A stretch of DNA of 64,000 bases from Gymnopus androsaceus JB14 (lineage: Eukaryota > Basidiomycota > Agaricomycetes > Agaricales > Omphalotaceae). The stretch lies in the NCBI GenBank assembly GCA_009733575.1, contig ML769402.1:166086-230085 (forward strand). The letters are read 5' to 3'. Made by a program: the position numbers and the translations under genes. Below the pieces are notes generated by a model, which was not told where the DNA came from, did not search any database, and was given only the letters and a program-made list of their open reading frames with translations. This document shows positions 45,446 through 59,218 of this stretch, piece after piece. Each line of letters begins with the position of its first letter. Within the stretch, counting starts at the first letter, position 1.

Positions 45446-46175
45446 ATTTGCGATTTTAGTTATTATCAATAGCCTTTAGAGCAGTACCCGGTCAGAGGCC
45501 TGTCGGGGTTTGCCGCGATAGCGGCGCTAAGGATATGTTATGGTCACGAGCTATTTTCATTCAGAGTTCGTCTCAATACTATCAAGTTCCCGAGCCCCAG
45601 TTCTCATCAGACATCCTCTCGATCTCACTAGTTAACTGGCGGCTGCGACGAAATGCCTTACCTTCTCTTCCCATATGCAGTGTTTATCATTATAACAAAA
45701 GGATTGAGACGTAGAGAAACCAACAGATCAGGGGCTGCTAACTCTCGCAATATACAAAGTTCGTGCTTTCCTTTGGGTTCAATTACATATTAACAAAAAT
45801 CCTAGGATGCTGAAGCTCTTACTACTTGACGGGAAGGGACTTATTTTATCACTTGCTCGGAACCTGGTATGGTTTCGCCTCTCAATTTATTTTTATCTGA
45901 CAATCACATTCCATACTAGTAGCACGCTGGCTCCCGTAGGACCACTCTGTACGATACTATATCCATCCATTTGCACTGATCAAAAATACAGTCCGGTATC
46001 CAATATATACTAACTAATCCACCCAGGTACTAGTGCCGCCACTAGATGATGGATCGTCGGAGTCGGTTCCGGATAGATCATATTTCGATAAATCTATCTT
46101 GACTCTTTCTTAGTTCAACATCCCTCATTGTTCCGAATGAGAGTCTCCGATGCCATCCGGGTATAAAACATTAGA
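45446..46175. other. Intergenic, no gene recognised
   Basis: About 730 bp upstream of the ABC transporter. No conserved frame, repeat or RNA gene was seen; it presumably carries the transporter's promoter. Confidence 0.5.
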
Positions 46176-49100
46176 ATGGTGGTAAGATCCTACCAGCTCA
46201 TACTGATGGCTACTCTCTCCAGCGATGTCCAGGTAGCGATACCTGGATATGCAGCTCTTCTTTCATTTGTACTACTCGCTGCTCAACTGGTCCTGAAACG
46301 ATGGTCCGCCAGCTCTTCACCGGGACATGCTGCCGAGCAAGTGTCTTCTAATTACAAAACGCGGAAGACATACCAAGTTCTACGCATCGTGGGATGCCTA
46401 TCGTTATTGGTGTTAACTGCTCTTCCGCTTTCATGCAAACACTGTGGAACGAAGGATGAGCATGTCCTAGCCCAATGCAGTGGTCTTCAAGTTCTATCAC
46501 TGCTGACCTATGTCCGTGCATATTGTCACCTCCATGCTATTTCTGATTCTTCTTGCAGATATACGCTACGTCTCTTGCGTTCCTGTCTGCTGTTACGGTC
46601 TCTATTCGCTGGCGCGCGGTCCTCACGCGACACCTCGGTATTGTTTTGCTAGTGACATGGATTGTTTACGGATACTACGATCTCTTTCCTTTGGCTACAT
46701 TTGCGCAAAGTCCTTCCCATTCTTGCCAAGGATGGTTGCTGTGGACGAAGATTGGAATTTTGACTTTTACAGGCATTGTGATTCCTCTGGCCATCCCGAG
46801 GGAGTACGTGCCTGTCGATCCGAAGGCGGGTTTCGATTAATTGCCAACATACATATCCTCTAATGTACTCTGAATCCGCAGCATCCGATGCCAGTGCAGA
46901 ATCCCGAACAAACCGCGTCTATTTTCTCTCTGGGCACGTTCTTCTTCCTCGACCCAGTCGTCTTTGAAGCTTATAGGGTCCCACACCTCCCATTTACCTC
47001 CTTACCTCCTCTTGCGGACTCGGATGCTGCCAAAAATCTGAAAGAGGCGCATTTTCGCGTTAGTAATCTTTTCTTTTTGGTTCAAAGGCAAGGAAAAGAT
47101 GTTATACATTCTTTAGCATCTTGATCCGTTTTCTGGAGCCAAGCCCCGAAATATTCTGTTCAACCTCATAAGGACGTTCCCCTACGAATCCATGCTCCTA
47201 TGGTGGCTGTTACTTATCAGTGCCGTATTTTCGCTAGTAGAACCTGTTGCTGTAAATGAGCTCTTGAGGTTAGTCCGCGACTAATAATTAAAAATGCTTC
47301 CTCATAGGTCTATTAAAGATATCTGGAACAAGGGAAGAAGGGACCAAGATGCGCCCTTGGTTCTGGGTTCTGCTGCTTTTTAGTTACCCATTGGCGGACT
47401 CCCTCGTCGTAGAGTGGTACCTCCGTGTATGCGTACGTGCCCCACTCTGATATTATTTGGTTTTACTTATCGAACTTGTAGATGCAAACAATCGTACGGC
47501 TGGAAGCAATCTTGACCCAGCTGGTCTTCGAGCACGCTCTGCGCATCCGTGTCAATGCCGATTCTTCAGAAAGTGACACGGGGAATAAAAAGAGCGTCAA
47601 CGCAGTAGGGAAGATCAACAATCTCGTAACTACTGATCTTGCCATTATCAACGATGCGAGGAATTGCATTGTCCTCATTTCGCAGATCCCAGCTTTGCTT
47701 TTCCTTTATACCGCGTTCCTGTATACCGTTTTGGGTTGGAGGTGTGTATGCGTATCGACTTTCAACCTATTTGTGTTGACATTGATCCCTGCCTGCTTTT
47801 TAACCAGCGCTTTCGTAGGTATCGGTTTAACAATCCTTATGGCTCCGATTCCAATCTATCTTTCAAACATCATCCGAAAATACCAAGCGATCAGGATGAA
47901 GAAGACAGATGCAAGGGTGCATGTGTTCACGGATAGTGAGTACAAACTGCCATCTCCTAATTATTCCACATTCCCAAGTAATTTATCCATTTGTTTAGTG
48001 ATGAATATCCTTCGAATGATAAAGCTTTTCAGCTGGGAGAAACGCATGCTTTCAAAGCTTTCAGAGGCGCGCCAAGAGGAGCTCCGGCTACTCAAAAAAC
48101 GGCAATACGCCAATTTGCTCGGTAGTGTCGTAAAGTAGGTGATCATCCCCTGCCCTACACAGCGTTCAACTACTGATACTCGCTCAGCTTTGCGATTCCA
48201 ATCATAGCCATGGCTACGACGTATGCAGTATAGTAAGTCCAGAGTATCTCTCCTGGGACCAAGTACTGATATCCACGCTACAGCGTAAGCAAAGCCCAAG
48301 TTTTCTACGACTCATGATCAGGATTATTTATACTTGGAGACACAGACGTTGGTTATGAAGCAAGAACTCAACGCGTCAACGGTTTTTTCCTCTCTCGTTG
48401 TGTTTGAAAGCCTCCGGAGTTACATTAACGCGATCTTCATGTATTGGACGAGAGCACAGGCCGCAAAGGTCTCGCTGGATAGAATTACGGATTTCCTACT
48501 TAATGTGCGCCCCTCTTCTCAGCATGCATCATGATTATATGCGGATGATCCATTGTAGACTGAATTGCTGAATGGTTTCGACCCGCCCTCTTCTGCGCAA
48601 GCTCTGGATATGATTAGCACTGTACAACCATCGATGGATGAGATAGGATTCCAAAGTGCAGCCTTCACATGGTCTGAAGATAGTGGCGGGACTGCTACAC
48701 CTTCGTCAAGAAAGTTTATGCTCAAGATAGAAAACAAACTTTCCTTCAAGAAAGGCTGTATTAACTTAGTCACTGGGCCTACTGGGTCAGGGAAGTCTTC
48801 CTTACTGGTTGCTCTTCTCGGTAGGCAGTATAGAATATTTCCATTTGAAGGCGCTGATAATTGGTTCAAGGCGAAATGCACTTTATCCCCTCAGGACCCA
48901 ACTCGTTTTTTCATCTTCCGCGAGGGGAAGGTATAGCATACGCGGCACAGGAATCTTGGGTCCAAAACGAGACTATCAAGGTATGACCATCTTATTTTCA
49001 TTTTGAACCCATTCCTGATAGTTCGCTTTCTAAATGTCTCCCTCCCCTCATAGAACAACATTCTATTCGCCTCAGAATACAACGAGGCTCGATACAAGGA

Positions 49101-52100
49101 GGTTATCCATGCCTGCGGACTAGAGCGAGATCTTGAGCTGTTTGAAGCAGGTGACGAGACAGAAGTTGGGGAGAAGGGGCTGACGCTTAGTGGAGGGCAG
49201 AAAGCTCGACTGACGCTAGCGAGGGCTATTTACTCCAAGGCAAATATCTTGTTGTTAGATGACGTCTTGGCTGCTCTCGAGTGAGTGTTCTTACTAGCTG
49301 TTGCGTACGCTGATACTGATAAACATTCCAACAGCGTGCATACTTCAAAATGGATAGTGGAAAAGTGTCTGGCGAGTAGCCTCGTCAAAGATCGAACTGT
49401 CATACTGGTAGTACGTAGTTGCAGCCTAGACTTCATATCATAAGGAGCTAATGATGAACATTCCACAGACTCACAACGTTGAATTGGTCGAGCCCATCGC
49501 GAGCTTTGTCGTCTCAATGAAGGAAGGACAGATCTCCGAACAGCGGCATCGCACCCCTGTATCTAACAACACCTTGTACAAGGCTTTGCACGATGCTGTT
49601 GTCGTAGAGGAGAGTGGCGACCTTACCAAAGGCGATTCAAAACCCGACGGTAAACTTGTTGTTGCCGAGGAAATCCAGGAAGGTCGTATTAGTGGGAATT
49701 CGGGTAAGCTCAACTGAGTCCTAATTTGAATCTATTTAACGCTTTACATGCAGTCCAACTATACACAACCGCCGTCGGTGGAAAGCACGCGATTTTGTAT
49801 TTTTCGACGTTACTAGCAATGATGCTTCTGACCCATTTAATGGGTATTGTTCAAACTTGGTTCTTGGGTTATTGGGCTTCTCAATATGAACGTCCTGGAA
49901 AGGTTTCGGTCGTCTTTTATCTCGGGGTTTATGGTGAGTCGACGCTCTTGTCTCATCACGTCTCCTTCTGACACTGGCACTAGTCGGTAGTTTATTATTG
50001 CTTATTGCACTGAACGCTAGTACTAGTGGTTTGTTCATTTCTGGTACTATCAGAGCATCACAACGGATCCACAAGCAGCTGGCGGAGGTGATTTTTGGAA
50101 CTACGATGAGGTAGGTGAATTTGACAACCAATCGAAGTGAACCTAACACGAGCTTGATACCACAGATGGTTGGATAAGACTCCTACGTCTCGCATAGTTA
50201 CTCGGTTCACGCAAGACATCAACACCAGTCAGTTGCTCTCACTCTCTTACCTTAAAATCAACGCCACTAAGACATCTCTGTCCTCCCAGTCGATACCAGC
50301 ATTCCCGAAATGACCAAACTTACTGTGGACCAAACATTCAGATTGATTCTGAAGCTTACAGCGATTATTATCTTGACTCCGATCTTCCTCATCCCCGGTA
50401 TTGCGGCTCTTGCTATTGGCTTTATCTGTGGAACAATCTACTTGAAAGCGCAAATGAGCGTGAAGCGTGAAATGTCCGTGGCGAAAGCTCCCGTACTTGG
50501 ACAGTAAGCCTATTCGTTCTCCCAAGTTCAACATCATCTCAACTCATTATAGTTTCGGAGCAACCATGGACTGGTCTAAGTGAGTACAATTTGCTCCAAA
50601 ATTACCTTATATTTCATCCTGAGCAAATCATAGTTTCTATTCGTGCTTACGGGGCGCAGACCATGGTGACAGAACAGCTGCTCAGTAGAATTGATAAGTA
50701 TTCGCGTTCGGCGAGGGTATTTTACAACCTTCAACGGTGGATGGCGCTACGGATGCACGTCCTCTCGGCTGTATTCATCGGGACATTGGCCTGGTACTTG
50801 GTATATGTCAAGAAGGACAGCGCCTCCAATACGGGGTTTTCAATCAACATGGGAGGTAAAAGAGTATCCTTTGTCCTGTTCTATCTTATTAACGTAGTGT
50901 TGTGCAGCGACCTTCACAGGTGCTATATTTGGCTGGGTCGTCAATATGAACATGCTTGAAGGCCAGAGTAACAGTCTTGAGCGAGTCGATGCCTATCTAC
51001 AAATCGAACAAGAGCCGAAAGCGACTGAACAAGGGAAACCACCAGCTTATTGGCCTGCGAGTGGGGATCTTCGTGTTGAGAATTTGTGCGCAAGGTATTC
51101 GCCGGATGGCCCCGAAATTCTTCACAACCTTTCCTTCCACATCAAGTCTGGTGAGCGTATTGGGGTTGGTGAGTGTACTTAGCTTCCATGTCCTTACTTG
51201 CTGACCCTTCTTATTGCACCTTAGTGGGCAGAACTGGATCTGGAAAGGTGAGTCTATGAGTGGTTTGTGACACGGCTGTCAAACCAGTGTATGAAATTAG
51301 AGCTCTCTTGCACTTTCGTTGCTGCGGTGCATTTACACTACCGGCGAGGTCATGTTTGATGGAATTTCTACCTCCTCCACAAACCTGGACTCTTTGCGCT
51401 CAAAAATTACCATTATCCCCCAAGTGGTAAGCTGATCATGCAGTTTCGACAATATCTTCGTCATTAACTTGCCTAGCCGGAACTCATCAGCGGCACCTTG
51501 AGACAGAATCTGGATCCCTTCGAGGAGGTCGATGATTTAACGTTGAATGACTCACTCCGGGCTGCTGGTCTGACTGCCCTTCAAGAGGATCTAGCTGAGG
51601 ATGAGGATAAAATTACCCTGGATACCGCCATTTCTGGCGGAGGGAGTAATTTGTCTGTTGGACAAAGGCAGATCGTGGCCCTCGCGCGAGCAATGGTTCG
51701 GTCGTCTAAACTACTCATTTTGGATGAGGGTTTGTTCGTTCGCTTTATATCTCATCTTATTACTTACATCTCGCAATTTCAGCTACGTCTGCCATAGGTA
51801 TAGTATTACTTCTTCAGCAGCAATCTCGAAGCTGATCTACTTGCTTCAATCAACGCAGATTACAAGACCGACAATATCATTCAGACGTCCTTGCGCAATG
51901 AGCTGAAAGGCAATGTAACCTTGATCACTATTGCTCACAGGCTACAATCTATCATGGATGCAAATCGAATTGTACGTCAGTTTTATATACCCGTTCTCTT
52001 ACCTGACCTGTGTTTTCTCCTGTAATATATAGATGGTATTAGATGCTGGGAACCTTGTAGAGTTCGGTGCACCTTCCGAGCTACTCAAACAGGAAGATGG

Positions 52101-52173
52101 ACGACTTCGTGCTCTCGTGGAGGAATCAAATGACAAGGAGAAACTATTTATGTTGGCAGAAGCTGCTCGCTAG
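46176..52173 (+). CDS. ABCC-type (MRP/Ybt1-like) full ABC transporter
   Basis: A plasma-membrane or vacuolar ABC exporter of the multidrug-resistance-associated class, split by about 20 short introns. An N-terminal TMD0-like region (IPGYAALLSFVLLAAQLVL, LTFTGIVIPLAIPREY) precedes TMD1 (RLEAILTQLVFEHALRIR, NILRMIKLFSWEKRML). NBD1 has Walker A GPTGSGKSSLLVALLG at 48778, Q-loop AAQESWVQNETI, signature LSGGQKARLTLARA, Walker B ILLLDDVLAALD and THN. TMD2 spans about 49750-50960. NBD2 has Walker A VGRTGSGKSSLALSLL, signature LSVGQRQIVALARA, Walker B LLILDEATSAI and IAHRL. The stop follows AEAAR. A one-base frame change near 47340, before MRPWFWVLLLFSYP, may be a sequencing error. The start could also be Met 46206. 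Confidence 0.88.
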
Positions 52174-53186
52174 TACTTACAAGTAGTAGTTTAGGCCCTG
52201 ATCAAGAAGACGGGTTTTACCAAAGCCACATAACGACGTCGACTTTTCGACACAGATAGGTTAGATAATTGAAATTTGACAGCTCCTTGGGGGCACTATG
52301 AGCCACCCCAGAAACCAGCGTCCCACCACAGCCATTATGGTGGGGTTTCTTCATTAAAGTAAGAGCCTGCAGAGATGGAATATTTTGTGCAATATCAGCA
52401 GGTACCTCAGATTGGTGAGCGTTACTAAGTGGCTTTTTGCGTCCAAAGTGAAGTTGGAACGAACAATACAAGGCCAATATTTCGAGCGACGAAAAGAGAC
52501 GAAGGATAGCGATAGCATCGTAAGACACTAGACATAAGATTCGGTATGCCAACTGTGCTGTCGGCCTCCCCTTAAACTTGGCCTTGAACGTTTGGATTCC
52601 AGGAAATAAAGAACGAAAGGATTTCTACTGACTCGCCATTCCTGAGTGGAAGTCGAACAGATAACCGGTCAAGTGATAGAAAGGCGTGTGATAGCAAGCA
52701 CTAACAAGCTTTCTGCCACACGCTTTCTCGACGAACGAAGATATGAAAGGGAGTGTGTGGACTGAATAACTTCTTGGAGCTATCAATTAACTTCAGGTTT
52801 GGATGAGGAGATGTAAGTTCTGGGAGCTACGAAACCGTGACAGGAAGACATGACATTAACAGGTCGAGTTCGCGAAGACCTTTGAAAGTTCGTTTTATAT
52901 GGGCACATTCGAAGAGGAATAGCAAGCTGATTCGCCGCAACAGCTGGTTGAGTGAGAGTAGGTCCGTTGAAACTGTAAACATGGGTTAAGTTCGAGTTCC
53001 AGAGGTTCGCAACGTTCTCTTGGTTCTAGACGACATGTGAGATAGCCGAAGATAGTGTGCAAGAGCTCCTACAACATGGTGGTCAAGTTCCAAGTTCTAA
53101 ATTAAATTCTTTTGCTTGTGTGCAACGATCAATACGAAAGGTCACAAGCACGGGGATGTCGTGACACACTTTGTTGATTTACCACC
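52174..53186. other. Intergenic, no gene recognised
   Basis: About 1 kb between transporter and Spc24. A 111-codon minus frame at 52217-52552 has no recognisable motif or composition and is probably chance. No RNA gene identified. Confidence 0.5.
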
Positions 53187-53977
53187 ATGTCAATCGAAGT
53201 AGCAGAAGCAATGTAAGAACGTCCAGTTTTTCCATACTTTAGATTAGTCTCATATTTCGCTAGAAAAGAAATCAGGAGTTTGGCTGCTATGATGGATCCG
53301 GACGATGACTTTCTCACTATTGCAGAAGCAGAAGAGAAAATCAAAGCATCTAGAGCGGAAAGGGAAAAGGAGATTGAGGAAGCTCATTCAAACTTGAAAA
53401 GTACGTCGCAGACCCATATTTTTGAATAAGTTTTTATAATCATCTGAACAGCGCTGTCCAAAATCCTTGAGGCTGCAAAGCAATCGGCAACAAGACCGAA
53501 ATCCGTTCCTTCAGAAGAAGCACATGCCGCGGCTGTCAACGAGCTAGATAACTCAAGAATATCACTAGCTAAATCCATTAGCGACGCACAGAACACGCTT
53601 GCTAGTCAGGAAGCAGAGCTCGCGGCTCTGAAGGAAGAGTACCAGAGCTTGAAACATTACGATCCTGCCACAGAGCACGAAAAAGACCTCGATGGAACTG
53701 CGTAAGCGTCCTTCAAGACTTTCATTCATAGTCCCTTATGATTATCAATAGCCTTCGATTAAAAATATACAGAGGGATGGGCTTCGACATTGCACTCGAC
53801 GACAAAAACCAGGTGTCGAATGTTATCATTCGTGCGTTGTTTTCCACTAATGAAGTACGCTTACCCAATATTCTTGAAACAGGTTCACAGTCTGGTGATG
53901 TCTATTCTGTACCTCCGGAAAACGGTCAGTCACAGGCAGAGTACACCCGCGAGCTGTGGAAGCTAGCATCTTCGTGA
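53187..53977 (+). CDS. spc24: Kinetochore protein Spc24
   Basis: Spc24 pairs with Spc25 at the centromere-proximal end of the Ndc80 complex, linking microtubules to the inner kinetochore. Five exons (53187-53212, 53264-53400, 53452-53701, 53752-53831, 53883-53977) with 50-51 nt introns join in frame to 195 aa. Residues about 25-135 are charged and coiled-coil-like (EAEEKIKASRAEREKEIEEA, ASQEAELAALKEEYQSLKHY). The C-terminal globular domain starts with the family-typical LRLKIYRGMGFDI and continues VSNVIIRSQSGDVYSV, ending YTRELWKLASS. Skipping the last intron would replace the SQSGD strand with an unrelated sequence, which supports the splice. The length fits fungal Spc24 (about 190-210 aa). 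Confidence 0.85.
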
Positions 53978-54116
53978 TTTTCTTGTACCGTTTCTTACAT
54001 CGTTGTTGTATTTTCCGCTGTACTATATATGCTGTATTTCTTATGGTTTACTATACAATTTAAAAGCTAAAGGCGAGCGGTGACTATCGCGTATGAATTA
54101 TCCGCAATCGACAGTT

Positions 54117-57100
54117 TTATTTACCCTGCTTCCAATCTTCCAACCATTGACGAACATCTGAAGACGAGTGCTAAGAGAGAGGTCAGTCTCAAGGCAAACT
54201 ATCCACATATGAGTCCACCTCACCTTAATGTATGCAATTTTGGCTCGAATACTATCTAACGATTGTGCTAGACCCATGTGGTACTTCGAGGTGTCCTTGT
54301 CCTAAAGTGTGGATCGGCATCTTGGAAGCTCGTTCTCGGAGTCACGGTATAAGACGAACTTTGAAAAAAACATTCATCTCATCGATGTCCTTTTGAGTAG
54401 ACAATCCAGAGTAGGTTAACTAAATAGCAACGCATCAGTTCTTTAACCATTCATACTTATACAAAGCACCAACCTGCACAATCGACCTCAATGTGAAGGT
54501 ACTTCCAAAGCGTTCAGAGAGCTGTATAACGGGACTAGGTCAACCAAATCTCGATACGACCGCCTCTTTGATGATGTACGGACCTCATCGTAGTTATTTT
54601 CAAAGAGCTTTGTTACTGTCCTTTTCGTGAGTTTGTTCTTGGACAATCCGACGAAAAAGTAATTAACATCTTGATCCCTGGCACCTTTAAGAGCGATTTG
54701 GGAAGCCTCGTCTAAGATTGTCTGGTCTTTCGATTGGCACATCGCGCGCCTACGGAGGTATATGATTAGCGTTGAATTCGCTGGATGTCCTAGCTCGCTC
54801 ACATGGCAGCAATTCGAGACGTAGGGGTCGCCCCCTTCTCGTAAATGGCTTTCACAGCGTTGAACCTGTAAAGAATAAGAACATGTAAATGTGAGAATTA
54901 CTTAACCACGTACTCCTCACGGCCTCCATACGCAACAGCCTATAACGGCCATGTCAGATATTTCATCGGTTAGACGATGAAAGAACACCAACAGCTTCAT
55001 ATATCGCATTTTGAAGATCAGCAGGAATGACAGAGTCATCCCCTGTTTTCATGTATTTAGCAAAATGTCCCTTGAGTTCTTCGATAACGCTGTGAAAGCA
55101 AATCAGCTCGATCTACTACTCGCAATTGCTCTGTTCAACGCACGATTGATCCTTGGCAGAAAGGCATTGGTCGATAGCACAGGTGCGCAATTGAGAAATG
55201 TCGGGAGTATCAGAGGCAGAGTACTCATATCCAAGTTTCTTGACGAATGGCGAGAAAAGAGACTACATAGCATGCGTTCATCAAAGAGCCAATAACCAGA
55301 GAAAGACACTTACAACTCGGAACTCGTTCAAAAGACTGCTGATACCATCGTCTTCCCACCAAACTGCCGACGTAGAGGCCAAGTTGGTCGAAATGCCGTC
55401 CCACACCAGATCTTCAACACCGTCAATCAATCATTCAAACCCCAGGAAAACATGTACTCACACTCTTGTTCGTTTCGCAAAGCATTGACGAGGTTAAGCG
55501 CACTGCTGAGGGGGAGCAAGGCCGCCTTCGACAGAGCTAACGCATCGAAGATCAAGCCCATGCGGTCTTCAACACCGAATACTGAATCTGGCTTGGCGAC
55601 CTCTGTAGCAATCTTGGATAAGCGAGTGTCTTCGTAAAGCACTCGGTCTGATGAACAAAGGTCAAATCAAGTCATCATCTAAAACGACCAGAACTTACAA
55701 ACACCGTTTGTACCCGCATTGAGCTTAAAAGGCTTGGAGGTATCCACCGCGAAGGTCTTTTCACGTGTATCCAAAACGGCCGTTTCGTCAACGGTAGGTT
55801 TGCCGTTGGCGTCAACAGTGAGGATGCTTAGAGGGATGCTCCAAATGGTTTCGTTGTCCTTGCCCTCTGCCAGACCGGTTTCGAGGAAACGATCCTGACG
55901 GACTTTGATACCTTCGGAGGTTTCGGTCACGGTGACAACAGGGAAACCGATCTTCTTTACCCAGTTGTCCATAAACTTGATGATGTCCACACCAGTAGAT
56001 TCGCTAATACCAGCCCATAAATCGTTCGTGACACTGTTTCCGTATAAATGCGCCTTGAGATAGAGGGAGACTCCTTTGAGGAATTTCTCTTGGCCAACAT
56101 GGGCAGATAACATCCGGAGAACTAGAAGATAAAATCAGCAACATTGAACAGGCGAGCGAGCACAATATGGACCTGAAGCAGCCTTGGAGTATGAGAGAGC
56201 GTCGAAAATCTAGGAGAAAATATGCATATGTGTTGATGATAATAGAAATCAACGTACCTGGCCTAATGAAAGTCAAAAGTTTAGCAAGAATAGCGTGCTC
56301 GAAAGAAGTTTTACGGACCGATCGACTCAGCATCAGGGCAACCGACCTCGATCGGATGAGAAGACAACTTGGAATCGAGAGTAAGCGCACGGTGGAGATG
56401 TGCTGTAATAAACTCCGAGTTGGGCTTGAACTCTGGGAAGGCCCTGGAGGAATGAATGTTTTATGAGACTTTGATAAAGAGGCCCGATGAAAAGAGCGCT
56501 TTACTTTTCTGTAAACAGTTCGGTTAAATACAAAAAAAAAAGTAAGTCGGATTGCGTACCTTGAATGATAACTTCCCCCATCTTGTGGATATTCAGGATT
56601 AGCTAGTTGACGTCTATACGAATAAACGCACCAAAGTTGCGAAACCTGGAAAAATGAAACGTCAACATAATCTTATCAATAGCAGCAATGCGATTCTTAC
56701 CCTCGTTAAGGTACAAATAGTCCCACCACTCCATTGTTGTGATATTTCCAAACCTACGCCAAACGGTTCTCAACGCTTGGAAAGCTACCATTCAAGTAAA
56801 AATACGCACCACATGTGCGCGACTTCGTGGCTTTGTACGACGACCACTCGTTTCTTGGCTGCGATATCGGCTTTCTTGGGATCGAGAAGCAGGGCGCTCG
56901 TTCGACCGGTAATGAGACCCCAGTTTTCCATTGCTCCTGCATCAAAGTCGTTCGCCTGTATGATAACTTAAGTTCCAATTCAAAAAAGTGGTCCTGGACG
57001 ATACGTACCACCAAACTATCAAGCTTTGGTAGAGGATATTCGACTTGGAATACCTGTTCATACATGGGGAGCACCTTGGCCTTTACATCAAGCGCGAACT

Positions 57101-57964
57101 GAGCCTGGTGGATCAAATCCTTCGTAGCGTATATCCTCAATGGAATTGTCCTGCCGCTCAAAGGCATCTTGGCAGAGGACTCGAGGTACTCGAACGGTCC
57201 ATTGGCGTAAGCTAAGAGGTATGAAGACATGAGCGGCGTAGTCTCGAATTTCGTGATCTTCCATTCCTCGTTGATATCGTCGAAGAGGGTTTTGAAATCA
57301 GCGTGGTCATTGGGGGAAAAGACCTTTTCGGAAGTCGCGGTCATGTTACTGATGTTGACCGTGTTAGCTTTGGAGACCATCGTGACTGCGTAGGTTGCCT
57401 TGAGCGCGGGCTCGTCCCAGCAGGGGAAGGCAGAGCGGGCATAGGTGGCCTGGATCCGATCTGAGTATATATCATAGAGATGAATGGAAGACTAACCTCG
57501 AATTGAGTAAGAGTGTAGTACTTGGTCTTGCCGTCTTCCTCAAAACTAGATCTGTAATATCCGGTCATAGATCCAGTCAACGGTGCCGAGAATGGAATGG
57601 TGAGCTTGGCTTGAGAGCCTGCGGGAAATGCAGTCGGGAATATGAAAGAGACTTGTTTCGTCTTCTCATCAAAGGAAGATTCCGAGGAGAGCTGCTCGGA
57701 TTTGAAGGCGGTAGATTGAACAGTCCTAGATGAATAGATGAATGACTGAATCCAATCATCACCAGGATGAACTTACGCTTGACCGAGTTTCAGTCTGGTG
57801 CAGTTCATAACGATCTTGGAAGTTTCCTCCTTGACATCGAGGTTAACTGTGACTGTGCCAGAGAATTTAAGCTGGTCGAGATCGGTTTGAACGATGAGAT
57901 CGTAATGAGTTGGTTTAACATTGGTTGGGAGACGAAACTTTGAATCTGAGGCCACGGTAGACAT
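54117..57964 (-). CDS. M1-family zinc aminopeptidase (Ape2/Aap1-like)
   Basis: The gene encodes a puromycin-sensitive-type aminopeptidase that trims N-terminal residues from peptides. The start gives MSTVASDSKFRLPTNVKPTH with no signal peptide, consistent with a cytosolic form. The beta-saddle domain follows (GYYRSSF, ATYARSAFPCWDEPALKATY). The catalytic domain has the exopeptidase motif GAMENWG near 56930 and the zinc site HEVAHMW-FGN near 56810, continued after an intron by WWDYLYLNEG, whose Glu is the third zinc ligand. Next come AHVGQEKFLKGVSLYLKAHL, TGVDIIKFMDNWVKKIGFPV and an ERAP1_C-like helical domain (LSKIATEVAKPDSVFGVEDR, DKDTSKYHMGLAQSLDSIRA), ending DVRQWLEDWKQGK at 54117. More than ten short introns are present. 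No break in the catalytic motifs was seen. Confidence 0.9.
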
Positions 57965-58471
57965 CTTGGCTGTTCCAGTTAAAGAAAGAATAGACCCTAG
58001 ACCCTTGCATTGAAAACGTTAGTCCGAGATTCTGACGACCTTGTTTATGTATGCTTGCTTGGAGCAGCTTGCAATACATTTACTGTATTATTATCATTAT
58101 CATTCGCGCCACTTACAAGTTTCAATTAGACCGTGCAAATTACTGTACCGTCTGGATGGAGAATCGTTTTGTAGCGGCATGAAGCGGTGAAAGAAAAAAC
58201 ATCAACGTTATCGCGATAGACGCGTCAGTTTTGCTTACGGCCTGAAAAAGTCGACCCTTGAAGCATTATTGGGTCGCAATTGTTGACCGGTGCCGCTCAA
58301 ACAGACACAGCCACAAGTGAGCGACGAGTGCTTTGACCGACCAAATCGAGTGAGCGGAGCACGCGCGCCGGACTCAGCGCTTATGTCCACTGTTTCTAAT
58401 CGTAAATCATTTCCCTGGAGCGTATTTTTTATTCGTCGCTCTTCCAATTTTTATTTTACACTCTCATACAT
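57965..58471. promoter_or_regulatory. Upstream region of the aminopeptidase gene
   Basis: About 500 bp between the aminopeptidase start and the first downstream transposon. It must contain the promoter, but no specific motif was recognised. Confidence 0.4.
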
Positions 58472-59218
58472 GTAAGGTAGAGCAGCAAGCTCGTGCAAGA
58501 TCACGTGCATTGAGTGTGACCGTCCAAATATAGTGAAATTCCAATGAAAATCTTGTAACAATTCATCCACGACACATTTAGCTAATTCATCCCATTCATG
58601 GATGCAAATAAGGCTAAGCATCACTTGTGCAACAAAAGTTTGGTCAAAATATCAAATTTGGCAGCGGAGTTACAGTTTTTCCCTTGTTTCAGTCATATTC
58701 TATACATTCCATGCCTCCTATGAAGAAGTCTCTCCGAAATTGAGCTGATAAATTCAAGGGTAGTGTAAAGAATGATTTGAGGTGATACTTATGTTGGTCT
58801 GTTAGTTTTTGTAACTGAGCGCATAAGTTTAGAGAGGCCTATGGAAAAGGACTTAATGGAGCTCAAGCCGCATGGGCTTCAAAGAAGCACAAGGGCCACC
58901 GGATCTTACCTGACAGTCTCATGGATGATATGGCACATGAATTCAAGTCATGAATATGTTGTATGATGCTCTATTCCCTTCACATTAGTAGTTTTTACAG
59001 TAATTCAATATCTCCTCTACCAATTCTTAACCAAAATCTTCGGTGACTTGGATCCTTACATTTCATTGCATTTAGAATTGTTGAATGGAAAGAATAAGGG
59101 GGGAAGGATGTTGTTCATTTTTTATTGAATTTTGAAGAGAATTTACCTATCTATGGACGTGTGACATCACGGTGACCTCAGCACGTGATCTTGCACGAGC
59201 TTGCTGCTCTCTACTTAC
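58472..59218. mobile_element. Non-autonomous inverted-repeat transposon (747 bp)
   Basis: GTAAGGTAGAGCAGCAAGCT continues CGTGCAAGATCACGTGC at the left end and is matched, inverted, at 59176-59218 apart from a 2 bp indel. Similarity extends weakly inward (GTGTGACCGTCC against GTCACCGTGATGTCACACGTCC). There is no coding capacity. The flanks ACAT and TCAA show no obvious target duplication. It lies within 550 bp of the aminopeptidase start. Confidence 0.8.

Noticed and set aside
52217..52552. A 111-codon minus-strand gene between the ABC transporter and Spc24
   Set aside because: No motif, no splice context and no plausible composition; likely a chance frame in the 3' region.
53832..53882. Reading Spc24 through 53832-53882 without splicing
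   Set aside because: The unspliced version inserts an unconserved segment; splicing yields VIIRSQSGDVYSV, the expected strand of the globular domain.
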